Notes: a model not told the origin generated them from the letters alone. A stretch of DNA of 64,000 nt from Flavobacterium solisilvae (GCF_012911605.1 NZ_JAAMPT010000203.1:1-64000); one strand, 5' to 3'. Positions 6,852 to 16,569 are shown, counted from the stretch's first letter. Translations and numbers: made by a program.

Positions 6852-7231
6852 ATCCAACTCCAAACTCCCAACTATTTTAAGATTCCTACGGAATGACAAA
6901 CTGTGTGGAAAAACCTGAAACTCGAAACTTCAAAAATCAACTTCAACTTCAAAAATCAAACTTGAAACTTGAAACTTCAAAAATCAACTTCAAACTTCAA
7001 ACTCCAAACTCCAAACTTCAAACTCCCAACTATTTTAAGATTCCTACGGAATGACAAACTGTGTGGAGAAACCTGAAACTTGAAACTTGATACTCGAAAC
7101 TTCAAAAATCAACTTCAAACTTCAAACTCCAAACTTCAAACTCCAAACTATTTTAAGATGCTTACAGCATGACAAACTGTGTGAAGAAACCTGAAACCCG
7201 AAACCCGAAACTCCCAACTTTAAACTCGAAA

Positions 7232-7699
7232 CTACTTCTCCAGTTCTTTCACTTTACTGTAAATCATTTCGCTTTCCCAGCCTTTACGAAGTAAATAATC
7301 ACAGAATTTTTTACGCTTTTTTAAGGTGTTTTTTTCCAAAATACTGTTCCAATGGCGTTCGGATAAAGTATTGAACGCTTGTTCGTATTCATCTTCATCA
7401 ATTTCGGTTAAGGCTAATTTGATGTTAGGCGAAGCAATTTTTCGAGCTTGCAATTCATTAACAATCCTGGTTTTTCCCCAAAACTTAATTCTAAATTTTC
7501 CTCTTGCAAAACTTCTAGCAAAACGTTCTTCGTTGAGATAATTATTTTGAATTAAATGCACCATTACCTCATCTATTTCGATGGAAAGTAAGCCTAATTC
7601 ATAACATTTTTGCACCACTTCTTGATGGCAACGCTCTTGATACGCACAAAAATATTCGAGCTTTTTTTGGGCTTCAGAAAAGGATAGTTTTTGAGACAT
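7232..7699 (-). CDS. recX: Regulatory protein RecX
   Basis: 155 residues. RecX binds RecA filaments and modulates recombination and SOS activity in the cytoplasm. The protein is basic and helical with the three-helix-repeat pattern of RecX: LEYFCAYQERCHQEVVQKCYELGL, then LIQNNYLNEERFARSFARGKFRIKFWGKTRIVNELQARKI (the most conserved part), then a C-terminal RKKFCDYLLRKGWESEMIYSKVKEL. The start follows an exact -7 box by 26 bases. No recA is nearby. The ATG-proximal MSQKLSFSEAQKKLEYFCAYQERC fits flavobacterial RecX N termini. Confidence 0.9.
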   Translation of the reverse strand: MSQKLSFSEAQKKLEYFCAYQERCHQEVVQKCYELGLLSIEIDEVMVHLIQNNYLNEERFARSFARGKFRIKFWGKTRIVNELQARKIASPNIKLALTEIDEDEYEQAFNTLSERHWNSILEKNTLKKRKKFCDYLLRKGWESEMIYSKVKELEK

Positions 7700-7725
7700 T
7701 TATTGGAAAAAAATTAGCTAAAAAA

Positions 7726-7733
7726 CAAAGGTA
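7726..7733 (-). promoter_or_regulatory. recX promoter, -7 box
   Basis: On the minus strand the sequence is TACCTTTG, an exact TAnnTTTG, 26 bases before the recX start. Confidence 0.55.
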
Positions 7734-7930
7734 AAGAATAAATCTCACTTAATTTTTATGCTGTTTTAACAACTGTTTAAGTAATTGTTTTTCAAAAATT
7801 TGCAAAAAATTCTACCGAACTGTCGTACAAAATCTACATTAATCGTAATTAGAAGATGGTTTTGAACAATTATTTGCTTTTTGTTCATTATTTCTTAACA
7901 TAAAATGATTGTAGATTAACAATTTACACT

Positions 7931-7938
7931 TATTTTTG
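7931..7938 (+). promoter_or_regulatory. Promoter of the 2137-residue surface protein, -7 box
   Basis: TATTTTTG is an exact -7 match, 86 bases before the chosen ATG at 8025, so the leader would be about 80 bases. The rest of the 325-base gap 7700-8024 shows nothing else I can name. Confidence 0.5.
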
Positions 7939-8024
7939 TTGTCCCCTTTTCTACCGATGATTTACGCGTGCTATTTTTTATGGCCAAAAACGACGTATTT
8001 ATAAAAAATTATATTCATTTAATT

Positions 8025-11000
8025 ATGAAATCAAAACTACTACTTTTACTAACACTTTTGGTTAGTGCTTTTTCATGGGGACAAACAACCGAATTGATTA
8101 TTTCAGAGTATGGTGAAGGTTCATCGGGTAATTCTAAATATATTGAGTTATACAACGGAACTGGAAGCACTATTGATTTAGCAAACTACAGGATAAGAAC
8201 AGGAGTTAATGGTGCTGCATTGACAGCTTCACTTACATTTTCTTCAACAAATATCATAACTGGAAATACTTATGTAATAGCTAACAATACAACTGATGTG
8301 CCAGGTGCAAATATAACATGGGCAAGCGCTACTTGGAATGGAGATGATGCTATTGCACTAGAAAAAAATATTTCTGGAACATGGACATTAATCGATGTAA
8401 TTGGAACTATAGGTAGTGATCCTGGAACAGGCTGGGCTGTTGCAGGTACAGCAAATGCGACTGTCGACAGAAGACTTACAAGGAAACCAACTGTTTGTTC
8501 ACCTAACACAAATTGGGCGTCTTCTGCTGGAACAAACGCAACTAATTCAGAATGGATAGTAAGTGCTGCTTATTCAACGGGTTCAGCAAATGCAGGTCAT
8601 ACTGAAACTTGTACACCAACTTGCACCGATCCAGGATTAGCATTTAGCGTAAGCTCAATTACTAAAAATGATACGGACGCTAATTTTACAGAAACGGCAA
8701 CATCTAGTAGTGCTGGCGCAATAACTTACAGCAGTAGTGATACTGGCGTAGCTACCGTAAATTCAACTACAGGTCAAGTAACTATTGTTGGCCCAGGAAC
8801 AGCAACTATTACAGCTTCTCAAGTTGCCAATAGTACGTATTGTACTGATACAGCAACTTATACGTTAACGGTTAACAATACTTCACCATTTATTACTCCG
8901 GCATCGACTGCTATAATTGCCATGACTACCACTTATGGAACAGCTTCGGCTAACCAATGTATTACGTTTACCGCAGGTAATCTTACGGGCAGTTTAGTAA
9001 CTGTAACTGCGCCTTCAGGTTTTGAAGTAGCTACAAGTTCTGGCGGAACGTATGCCGCATCACAAACTTATACAGTAGCAAGTGATGGAAGTGCAAGCGG
9101 AACAGTTTGCGTTCGATTAGCTAACAATACTGCTGCTGGAACCCATAATGGAAATATTACCTTTAGTGATGGCACAACCTCTGCAACAAAAACAATACCT
9201 AACAGCACCGTTAGTCCAAAAGCGTTGACCATAACAGGTTTATCAGCAACCACCAAAGAATATGATGGCAATACCTCAGTAGTAATAACTGGAACAGCAG
9301 CTTACAGCGGTTTGGTATTAGGAGAAACTTTTGCCGTGACTGGTTCGGTAACTTGGGCTTTCAGTTCAAAAAATGTTGGCGCTACGGTAGTAAGAACTGG
9401 CAACTATAATGCACCTTCAACAAATTATACGGTAACACAACCAACTTTAACAGCAAACATTACTCCAAAAGCATTAACCGTTTCTGGCGCAACAGCACAA
9501 AATAAACCTTATGATGGTACTACAACGGCAACTATTACTGGAGCAACTTTGGTTGGAGTAATTTCTCCAGATGCGGTTACTGTTTCGGGTGGAGGAACAT
9601 TTGCTTCTCCTAACGTTGGTACAGGAATTAGTGTCACCGCTAACTTAACCATAGCTGGAGCTGATAGCGGGAATTATACCGTAACACAACCAACAGGATT
9701 GACGGCTAATATCACTCCTGCTTCACCTGTTTTTACTACATCAACAATTAATTTAACTGTTGGCGGAACGTATACTTTGCCTGGAGCAAACATTACTTCA
9801 ACTTCTGCCGGAGCAATGAGTTACAGCATTTCTGGTGGTGGATTTGCCACTTTAGCCGGTTCTACGATAACAGCTGTTTCAAATGGCACAGAAACACTAA
9901 CAGTCAATCAAGCTGCTAACGGAAATTATACCGCAGGAAGCACAACAGTTACAGTGAATATAACAACTTGTAGTCCACCACTATGGGAAGAGAATTTTGA
10001 TTATGGAGGTTGCGATATTGAAGACATTTCAACAAGCACAGCATTCATGACTAATTGGGCATTTCAAAGTAATGGAGCTGATCCTTTTAAATACAATACA
10101 GTTGGTCTTTCGTATTCAGGTTATGCAAGTTCTGGAAGTGGTGGAAGTGGGCAATTTCAAGGAGGTGCAGATGATGATTTTAGAAGAGAAGTTTCTGGAG
10201 TTAGCGGTATTTCTTCAGGAAATCTATATGCTTCTTTTATGTTGAATATTACTGGAGCTGGAACAGCTGACTACTTTTTGTCATTCATGGACAATAATAC
10301 TATTCCAGCATACTATGGTTTAGTTCAAATGCGATCTTCCGGAGTTGGATATCAACTTGGTATTAGAAAATCTCCAACTGGAACAATAACATGGAACACA
10401 CCGGTTTTATCTTTTAATACTACTTATTTAATCGTCATTAAAAACGAGTTTGTTTCAGGAAGTACAAATGATGTTTTTAAAATGTGGATAATTCCAAGCG
10501 GAGTACCAGCAAGTGAAGCATTAGCTGGAGCGCCAACAATAACAGCAGTTACGACAGATACAGATCCAAATACTTCAATACGGTATTTTGCTATTCGTGA
10601 AACAGGAAAAGAAGTTGGATTTGTTGACGGCATCCGTGTAGCTACTTCATGGGAAAGTCTATTTTGTGGTACTACTCCAACAGCAACTACATATACTTGG
10701 ACTGGAGCGAATTCTTCATCATGGGCAAATGCTGGAAACTGGTCACCAAGTGGTGTTCCATCTAGCGTAGACAATATCGTAATTAGTTCTACAGGAACAA
10801 ACATGTTAAACATTACTGATTGTCGCACCGTAAAAGATTTTACGCTTAGTGGAACTGGTGCTTTTACTGCAAGTGCAACAGGTGTATTTACAATTAATGG
10901 CAATGTTAGTTATAGTAGTTCAGTATCATCTACCTTAGATTGCGATAGTCAAGTATTTATAAAAAGCGCTGCATCGCAATTAATTCCACCTTTAACCTAT

Positions 11001-14000
11001 GGTAATTTAGATGTTTTAGGAGGTAATAGGGTTTTCTCTCCTACAGGAGTTATAAAAATTTGTGGCGGCTTTAATGTTGTACCAGATCCAAGTACAAGTA
11101 TTTATACAGTCACTAATAGTACTGTGGAATATATTTCGCCAGATACTGGATGGGCAATGTCTCCTTTTACATACAACAACCTTACTTTTAGTGGCGTAGG
11201 AAGTTTTTCCCTTGGTGGTGGTTGGAGTACTTTTACAGGAACAAAAACCATCAATGTTTTAGGTGACTTTAAACAAACGGCAGGTTCATTTATTTTAACA
11301 TTACCAACAGGTTATACTTATTCTAATTCGGCTCAATTGAATATTGAAGGGAACATGGAAATATCAGGAGGAACTTTCAATATGAAACAAAATAGTGGAG
11401 TTCTAATTCCTACAGTCAATCTTAAAGGTGATTTAAGTGTCTCAGGACAATTAATTGGAAGTCTCTCAGGAGGTATATTTAATTTTACAGGAACAGGCGA
11501 TGGTTTAACAGATGCAACTACCCAAACAATTGATGTTGCCAATGCAGCTACTGCTTCTAATATTGCGTTTAATGTAAATTCAGGATCATATACAAAACTA
11601 ATTAATCAAGATTTTGCATTAGGCACAAATTCAACTTTTACTGTTAAAACTGGTGGAACATTTGATTTTGGGTTTAACGGAACCAATGGTTCCGGAAATA
11701 CATCATTGAATATTACCAATAACGGAAGTAGTACAACATTTACCTCACAATCTGGCTCAACCTTAAAAATCACTTCCCCAGATGGTATTACAACCACTGC
11801 AAGTTTAGGAAATGTACAAACACCTATTGCAGGAAGAACTTATAATCCAGGTGCGACCTACCACTATATTGGTAAAGCCAATGCTACACAAGTTACCGCA
11901 GAAGAAGCCGATCAAATTACAGGAAACGGACTTCCAGACAGCGGTATTACTGGAAAAGTAATCGTAGAATTAGACACTGATGAATTAACCTTTCACGCAT
12001 CAAGTAATAATAGAAGTTTTGACGCGACTGGAACTTTAGAAATTAGAAAAGGAATTGTTATAGATAACAGCACTTATAGTTTCAATACCAACGCAAGTCA
12101 ATATGGTAATCTTACTATGAGTGGCGGTCGTTATAGAATATCAAAAGGCAGTGCGAGTGTACAACCTCCTTTTTCAGGAACATATAACTTAACAGGAGGT
12201 GTTGTAGAATTTGCAAATACAATATTTACTGCTGGTCAATCGATACGGTCTAAATCCTATCAAAATATTGAGGTTACAGGAACTTATGTTAATAATTCTA
12301 ATGGCGATACTACATATAACCCAATCGTTTTAAATAATAACGGAACATTTACTATTACTGGAACAGGAAAATTTACAAGTTCTAATGGCTATGTCCCAGT
12401 TATTGGAAGTACGAACAACACGAAACTTACTGTAGAAACAGGAGGTCGTTTTGTTACCGCTGTAGTTCCAGGATTTTATGGAAGTGCTTCTGCACAACCT
12501 TATCAAAGTGTTCAAAACTCAATAGAAAATATTGTATTAGAACCAGGAAGTATTGTTGAATATGCTAGAAAGCAAGGAGAAATTCCATTTGGTGCTTCTT
12601 TGGGTGACCAAACCATTACTCATACTAACTTTGGCACTACTTTAAACCCATACAGTTATCAAAACCTACACATTTCTGGAAGTGGAAATAAAACACTTCA
12701 GGACAGTACTGCTACGCGTGTAAATGAAAATTTAGAGGTTTTAGATCTAGCTGGTAATAGCGCAATACTAAAAATAGGAGTAGGAGAAGTTATCACAGTA
12801 CAAAAAGCAGTAAAAGTTCCAACTACAGCCACTGCAAAAATGGTAATTGAAAACAACGGTCAATTAATTCAAATTGAGGATACCGATCCTGCCAATCTCA
12901 ATTCTGGAGAAAACTTTTTCATGGAACGAAAAGCAACTGTTACTACAAACGATTATGTATATTGGTCATCGCCAACAGATAATTTTAATGTAAATCTAAT
13001 TCCAAATAGCGGTTTACGCTATGAATGGAATCCAATTAAATTAAATAGTAACGGAACACAAGGTAATTGGATTGTTCCACCTTCAGTAGCTCCATCAGGA
13101 CAACCTTTAATGTCAAAAGGAAAAGGTTATATTGTTAGAGTTCCTACTTCAATGGATACTATTGCAACTAATTTCAAAGGAACACCTCGTAATGGAACTG
13201 TGGATGTTGATATTTTTAGAGGAAGTAGAACTACAGATGGAACTAATGTAACTAAATTTGACGACAATTGGAATTTAGTTGGAAATCCATATCCTTCGGC
13301 TATTAGTGCTTTAGAGTTTTTACAGACTAATGGTGCTAATCTTGTTGATACTGATCCATCAACTCCTACGCCTACAATTCCTGCTACAACTATTGTTGGT
13401 TCCGTTTGGATTTGGAAACACGGTATAAATTTATCAAGTGGAAATCAAGATCCTTATTATTACAACTTCGCTAACAACTATAGTTCAACCGATTATATAA
13501 AATTTAACGGAACAGGATCAACCGATCCCGATTTTGATGGTTTTATTGGAGCTGGACAAGGATTTATGATTAGTATGAAAGATAATGCCTTTGGAGAAAC
13601 TCCATATGACATTACACCAACGCCAACCGATACAATTCACTTAGCTCATAAAAACACCATTCGTTTTACTAACAGCATGAGAGTTAAAGACAACGAAAGC
13701 GCTTATGATAACACTCAATTCTTTAGAACAGCAAATACAGAGAATAGTGTTGCTGCTAGTGATGAAAAACACCGCATTTGGTTAGACATTATCAAAACTT
13801 CAAATGGTCAAACTGATACTGCTTTGATTGGTTATGTTAGTAATGCAACTATGGGTGAAGACAATTTATATGACACGTTCTTTATGCCAAGAAATGAAGT
13901 AAGTTTGTATTCGTTAATCAATACAAAATCCTATATCATTCAAGGTCGTTCGCTACCGTTTGATACTACTGATTTAGTTCCGCTGGGAATGAAAATTATT

Positions 14001-14438
14001 TCGGCAGGAAATCATACGATTGCTATTCGACAAGTAGATGGAATTTTTGAAGGAAATCAAAACATCTATTTGGAAGATAAATTATTGAATATCATTCACG
14101 ATTTAAAACAAAGTCCGTATCATTTTACTGCACCAGTTGGTATCAACAATACTCGTTTTGTATTACGATATACTACAAACGCACTTGGCAATGCTGATTT
14201 TGATTATGATAATCAAGTAATTGTTTTTTCTAAAAACAATACGGTAACGATTAATTCTAGTATTCAAAATATTGACGAAGTTCAAGTGTATGACGTTTTA
14301 GGAAGACAATTGTATCAAAAAGCATCGGTTGAAAATCAAGAACATTCGTTTGCAAAAGATATTGCTCAACAAACCGTTATTGTAAAAGTAAAACTCCAAA
14401 ACGGAATTTGGGTTACCAAAAAGGTTTTGGTTAAATAA
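8025..14438 (+). CDS. Giant T9SS-secreted surface protein with lamin-tail and YDG/MBG domains (sorting tail type C)
   Basis: 2137 residues from the ATG that begins the signal peptide MKSKLLLLLTLLVSAFSWGQ; the frame extends 19 codons upstream to 7968, but that stretch has no signal character. Domains in order: lamin-tail domain (about 22-150, TELIISEYGEGSSGNSKYIELYN type), a bacterial Ig-like domain (about 203-290), two YDG/MBG-like repeats (about 398-565, KEYDGN and KPYDGT), an anchor-type domain (about 648-880), and a long beta-helix-like stretch rich in short NLTFSGxG and NITNNGxxT units (about 890-1650). The last 90 residues (FVLRYTTNALGNADFDYDNQV ... VYDVLGRQLYQ ... KVKLQNGIWVTKKVLVK) match the ChiA-like type C T9SS sorting tail. 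It probably serves adhesion or gliding at the cell surface; its ligand is unknown. It ends at a strong bidirectional terminator. Confidence 0.85.
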   Translation: MKSKLLLLLTLLVSAFSWGQTTELIISEYGEGSSGNSKYIELYNGTGSTIDLANYRIRTGVNGAALTASLTFSSTNIITGNTYVIANNTTDVPGANITWASATWNGDDAIALEKNISGTWTLIDVIGTIGSDPGTGWAVAGTANATVDRRLTRKPTVCSPNTNWASSAGTNATNSEWIVSAAYSTGSANAGHTETCTPTCTDPGLAFSVSSITKNDTDANFTETATSSSAGAITYSSSDTGVATVNSTTGQVTIVGPGTATITASQVANSTYCTDTATYTLTVNNTSPFITPASTAIIAMTTTYGTASANQCITFTAGNLTGSLVTVTAPSGFEVATSSGGTYAASQTYTVASDGSASGTVCVRLANNTAAGTHNGNITFSDGTTSATKTIPNSTVSPKALTITGLSATTKEYDGNTSVVITGTAAYSGLVLGETFAVTGSVTWAFSSKNVGATVVRTGNYNAPSTNYTVTQPTLTANITPKALTVSGATAQNKPYDGTTTATITGATLVGVISPDAVTVSGGGTFASPNVGTGISVTANLTIAGADSGNYTVTQPTGLTANITPASPVFTTSTINLTVGGTYTLPGANITSTSAGAMSYSISGGGFATLAGSTITAVSNGTETLTVNQAANGNYTAGSTTVTVNITTCSPPLWEENFDYGGCDIEDISTSTAFMTNWAFQSNGADPFKYNTVGLSYSGYASSGSGGSGQFQGGADDDFRREVSGVSGISSGNLYASFMLNITGAGTADYFLSFMDNNTIPAYYGLVQMRSSGVGYQLGIRKSPTGTITWNTPVLSFNTTYLIVIKNEFVSGSTNDVFKMWIIPSGVPASEALAGAPTITAVTTDTDPNTSIRYFAIRETGKEVGFVDGIRVATSWESLFCGTTPTATTYTWTGANSSSWANAGNWSPSGVPSSVDNIVISSTGTNMLNITDCRTVKDFTLSGTGAFTASATGVFTINGNVSYSSSVSSTLDCDSQVFIKSAASQLIPPLTYGNLDVLGGNRVFSPTGVIKICGGFNVVPDPSTSIYTVTNSTVEYISPDTGWAMSPFTYNNLTFSGVGSFSLGGGWSTFTGTKTINVLGDFKQTAGSFILTLPTGYTYSNSAQLNIEGNMEISGGTFNMKQNSGVLIPTVNLKGDLSVSGQLIGSLSGGIFNFTGTGDGLTDATTQTIDVANAATASNIAFNVNSGSYTKLINQDFALGTNSTFTVKTGGTFDFGFNGTNGSGNTSLNITNNGSSTTFTSQSGSTLKITSPDGITTTASLGNVQTPIAGRTYNPGATYHYIGKANATQVTAEEADQITGNGLPDSGITGKVIVELDTDELTFHASSNNRSFDATGTLEIRKGIVIDNSTYSFNTNASQYGNLTMSGGRYRISKGSASVQPPFSGTYNLTGGVVEFANTIFTAGQSIRSKSYQNIEVTGTYVNNSNGDTTYNPIVLNNNGTFTITGTGKFTSSNGYVPVIGSTNNTKLTVETGGRFVTAVVPGFYGSASAQPYQSVQNSIENIVLEPGSIVEYARKQGEIPFGASLGDQTITHTNFGTTLNPYSYQNLHISGSGNKTLQDSTATRVNENLEVLDLAGNSAILKIGVGEVITVQKAVKVPTTATAKMVIENNGQLIQIEDTDPANLNSGENFFMERKATVTTNDYVYWSSPTDNFNVNLIPNSGLRYEWNPIKLNSNGTQGNWIVPPSVAPSGQPLMSKGKGYIVRVPTSMDTIATNFKGTPRNGTVDVDIFRGSRTTDGTNVTKFDDNWNLVGNPYPSAISALEFLQTNGANLVDTDPSTPTPTIPATTIVGSVWIWKHGINLSSGNQDPYYYNFANNYSSTDYIKFNGTGSTDPDFDGFIGAGQGFMISMKDNAFGETPYDITPTPTDTIHLAHKNTIRFTNSMRVKDNESAYDNTQFFRTANTENSVAASDEKHRIWLDIIKTSNGQTDTALIGYVSNATMGEDNLYDTFFMPRNEVSLYSLINTKSYIIQGRSLPFDTTDLVPLGMKIISAGNHTIAIRQVDGIFEGNQNIYLEDKLLNIIHDLKQSPYHFTAPVGINNTRFVLRYTTNALGNADFDYDNQVIVFSKNNTVTINSSIQNIDEVQVYDVLGRQLYQKASVENQEHSFAKDIAQQTVIVKVKLQNGIWVTKKVLVK

Positions 14439-14440
14439 TC

Positions 14441-14474
14441 AAAAAGGTCTTGAAAATTTTCAAGACCTTTTTTT
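14441..14474. terminator. Bidirectional terminator
   Basis: AAAAAGGTCTTGAAAA and TTTTCAAGACCTTTTT form a near-perfect 16-base-pair hairpin between two convergent genes. It overlaps the stop end of the cupin gene by two bases. Confidence 0.85.
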
Positions 14475-15333
14475 ATAAGTATTTATTTGTGTTAGATATT
14501 GCTTTCTCGTTTTTATAATCAATCCATTTTTGCCCTTTCCATTTTCGCATTAGGTTATCAAAATTACGCATGATAAAAACGTTGTAAGCTGCTTTGGAAA
14601 GATTACCAATTTGTCTAGGAAAAGCGCGCAAACTCATCGAAAATCCAGGTGTAACATATTTCATATAATGCCAATAACCTTCGGGCATGTAAAGCATTTC
14701 ACCATGATTTAGTTCGGTTACTAGTCCTTTTGCTTTTTGTAATGCTGGCCATTTTTGAAAATCGGGATTATCAAAATCGATATCTTCTCTGGATATTAAA
14801 GCATGCGGAACTTTGTATAAATAAGGTGTTTCAGTTGGCGCAAATAAAACACATCGCTTTTTTCCATGAAAATGGAAGTGTAAAATATTGGAATAATCAA
14901 TATCATAATGCATGAAAACCTTGGAATTTTCGCCACCAAAAAATAACATTGGCAATTGTTTGACTAATCGTAATCCAATATTTGGCCATTTGAAATCATC
15001 TTTCAAAACGGGAACTTCACTCATTAAATTATACAAAAAAATACGATAATTAGTCGGTTTCGACTGAAGCAAATCTACATAATCGCTCATTTTCATTTTG
15101 GCGTGAGCTTCATTAAAACCATCTTTATGAGAAACTGGTCTATCATCATATAGCGGAACGATTTTATCTCCAGCTACTTGTTTAATATATTCCAAATTCC
15201 ATTTTTCAAAAGCGGGCCAATCTTGAGTTAATTGTTCTACAACAACTGGTTTTTGTTTTTTTACATAATTAGTATAAAATTCATCTTTTGAGATGGTTTT
15301 TACACGTTCAATTTCTGTGAGTGCTAATGACAT
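14473..15333 (-). CDS. Cupin-like (JmjC/FIH-type) oxygenase next to bioB
   Basis: 286 residues, a cupin_8-type Fe(II)/2-oxoglutarate oxygenase fold. The metal triad is visible as His142 and Asp144 (FMHYDIDYSN) plus His222 (MPEGYWHYM), and the LHFHFHGKKRCVLFAP strand that follows the HxD motif is characteristic. The N terminus KTISKDEFYTNYVKKQKPVVVEQLTQDWPAFEKW is also typical of the family. Members hydroxylate protein or small-molecule substrates; this one's substrate is not predictable. It lies downstream of bioB on the same strand but behind a strong terminator, so it may be transcribed separately or only by readthrough. No signal peptide, hence cytoplasmic. Confidence 0.85.
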   Translation of the reverse strand: MSLALTEIERVKTISKDEFYTNYVKKQKPVVVEQLTQDWPAFEKWNLEYIKQVAGDKIVPLYDDRPVSHKDGFNEAHAKMKMSDYVDLLQSKPTNYRIFLYNLMSEVPVLKDDFKWPNIGLRLVKQLPMLFFGGENSKVFMHYDIDYSNILHFHFHGKKRCVLFAPTETPYLYKVPHALISREDIDFDNPDFQKWPALQKAKGLVTELNHGEMLYMPEGYWHYMKYVTPGFSMSLRAFPRQIGNLSKAAYNVFIMRNFDNLMRKWKGQKWIDYKNEKAISNTNKYL

Positions 15334-15349
15334 AGACTGAGTTTATATA

Positions 15350-15384
15350 ATAAAAAAAGCTCTTAGCAAAAAATGCTAAGAGCA
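15350..15384 (-). terminator. Terminator after bioB
   Basis: On the minus strand GCTCTTAGCA, a 5-base loop and TGCTAAGAGC form a perfect 10-base-pair stem followed by seven T. Confidence 0.85.
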
Positions 15385-15432
15385 AAGTTATAAAAAGGTT
15401 TATAAATTGTAAAAGTTTAAGGAAATGTTAAC

Positions 15433-16518
15433 TTATTTTCCTTTATTTGAAGCTTCTAAATTTCTTTCGATTTTGTGTTCTGGTCGTGTCCATTTTGGTT
15501 TTTCACCCAACGATTGAAATTGAGAGTCTTCGGCTTCCACAGTTTTAGGTTGCATTACTTTGATGAACGGTTTTTGTGGAATTAATCCAAGAAGTTCAAA
15601 CATTTTCATGTCTTCGTTTACATCAGGATTTGGTGTAGTCAACAATTTATCTCCTGCAAAAATCGAATTTGCTCCTGCAAAGAAACACATCGCTTGACCT
15701 TCGCGCGACATTTCGGTTCTTCCTGCCGAAAGACGAACTTGGGTTTCTGGCATAACAATTCGGGTAGTTGCTACCATACGAATCATTTCCCAAATTTCAA
15801 CTGGTTTTTCGTTTTCCATTGGTGTTCCTTCAACAGCAACTAAAGCATTAATCGGCACCGATTCAGGTTGCGGATTTAAAGTAGCCAAAGCAACAAGCAT
15901 TCCTGCTCTGTCTTCGATACTTTCTCCCATTCCAATAATTCCACCGCTACACACGGTCACGTTAGTTTTTCTAACGTTTTCTATGGTTTGCAATCTATCG
16001 TCAAAAGCACGAGTTGAAATTACTTCTTTATAATAATCTTCTGAAGTGTCAAGATTGTGATTATAAGCATATAATCCGGCTTCAGCTAATCGTTGCGCTT
16101 GATTTTCGGTTAACATTCCTAGCGTGCAACAAACTTCCATATCGAGTTTGTTAATCGTACGAACCATTTCTAGAACTTGGTCAAATTCTTCGCCGTCTTT
16201 TACATTTCGCCACGCTGCGCCCATGCAAACACGTGATGAACCTGATGATTTTGCTCGCAACGCTTGTGCTTTTACTTGTTGAACTGACATTAAATCATTT
16301 CCTTCAATATCAGTATGATATCTTGCTGCTTGCGGACAGTAGCCACAATCTTCGGGACAACCACCAGTTTTTATCGATAAAAGTGTTGAAACCTGAACCA
16401 CATTTGGGTCATGATGCTGCCTGTGAATTGTTGCTGCTTCGTATAATAAATCCATTAATGGCTTATTATAAATGGCAATAATTTCTTCTTTTGTCCAATT
16501 ATGTTTAGTGATGCTCAT
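15433..16518 (-). CDS. bioB: Biotin synthase
   Basis: Radical SAM enzyme that inserts sulfur into dethiobiotin, the last step of biotin synthesis. 361 residues, normal length. The radical SAM cluster motif is C54-PED-C58-GY-C61 (TGGCPEDCGYCPQ). Other family blocks: CMGAAWRNVKDG, CCTLGMLTENQAQRL, YNHNLDTS, VCSGGIIGMGE, and RLSAGRTEMSREGQAMCFFAGANSIFAGDKLLTT, which includes the conserved Arg and Ser near the [2Fe-2S] cluster. It lies about 9 kb from bioF-D-A, beyond the repeat zone and a giant surface-protein gene. It has its own promoter and terminator. Confidence 0.97.
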   Translation of the reverse strand: MSITKHNWTKEEIIAIYNKPLMDLLYEAATIHRQHHDPNVVQVSTLLSIKTGGCPEDCGYCPQAARYHTDIEGNDLMSVQQVKAQALRAKSSGSSRVCMGAAWRNVKDGEEFDQVLEMVRTINKLDMEVCCTLGMLTENQAQRLAEAGLYAYNHNLDTSEDYYKEVISTRAFDDRLQTIENVRKTNVTVCSGGIIGMGESIEDRAGMLVALATLNPQPESVPINALVAVEGTPMENEKPVEIWEMIRMVATTRIVMPETQVRLSAGRTEMSREGQAMCFFAGANSIFAGDKLLTTPNPDVNEDMKMFELLGLIPQKPFIKVMQPKTVEAEDSQFQSLGEKPKWTRPEHKIERNLEASNKGK

Positions 16519-16538
16519 ATTTGCTTTGTATAAGGCAT

Positions 16539-16569
16539 CAAAAATAGGGAATTGTTCTAAAGTATCAAA
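16539..16569 (-). promoter_or_regulatory. bioB promoter with both -33 and -7 elements
   Basis: On the minus strand TTTG (16566-16569), a 19-base spacer and TATTTTTG (16539-16546) fit the Bacteroidota -33/-7 pattern fully. The -7 box ends 20 bases before the bioB start, giving a leader of about 15 bases. Confidence 0.65.

Larger units (their letters stand above)
6631..7231. repeat. Repeat-filled 601-base spacer between the biotin cluster and recX
   Basis: No gene is seen. It holds an outer pair of inverted TTGTCATTTCGACGAAGG copies (6646-6671 and 6827-6851), a nested GxxExxY-type palindrome without a gene (6690-6757), and then three diverged units spaced 158 and 118 bases apart (6871, 7029, 7147). 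Each unit begins ACTATTTTAAGAT and contains a GGAATGACAA-like or GCATGACAA stretch. Between them is low-complexity DNA of the CTTCAAACTCCAAACT and GAAACTTGAAACT type. Confidence 0.75.

Noticed and set aside
6860-7230. CRISPR-like array
   Set aside because: Repeat units are unevenly spaced (158 and 118 bases), diverged and separated by low-complexity filler rather than unique spacers; no cas genes are in the window.
10424-10903. 159-residue frame opposite the giant surface protein
   Set aside because: Antisense shadow within a continuous, domain-supported coding sequence; no start context or recognisable motif.
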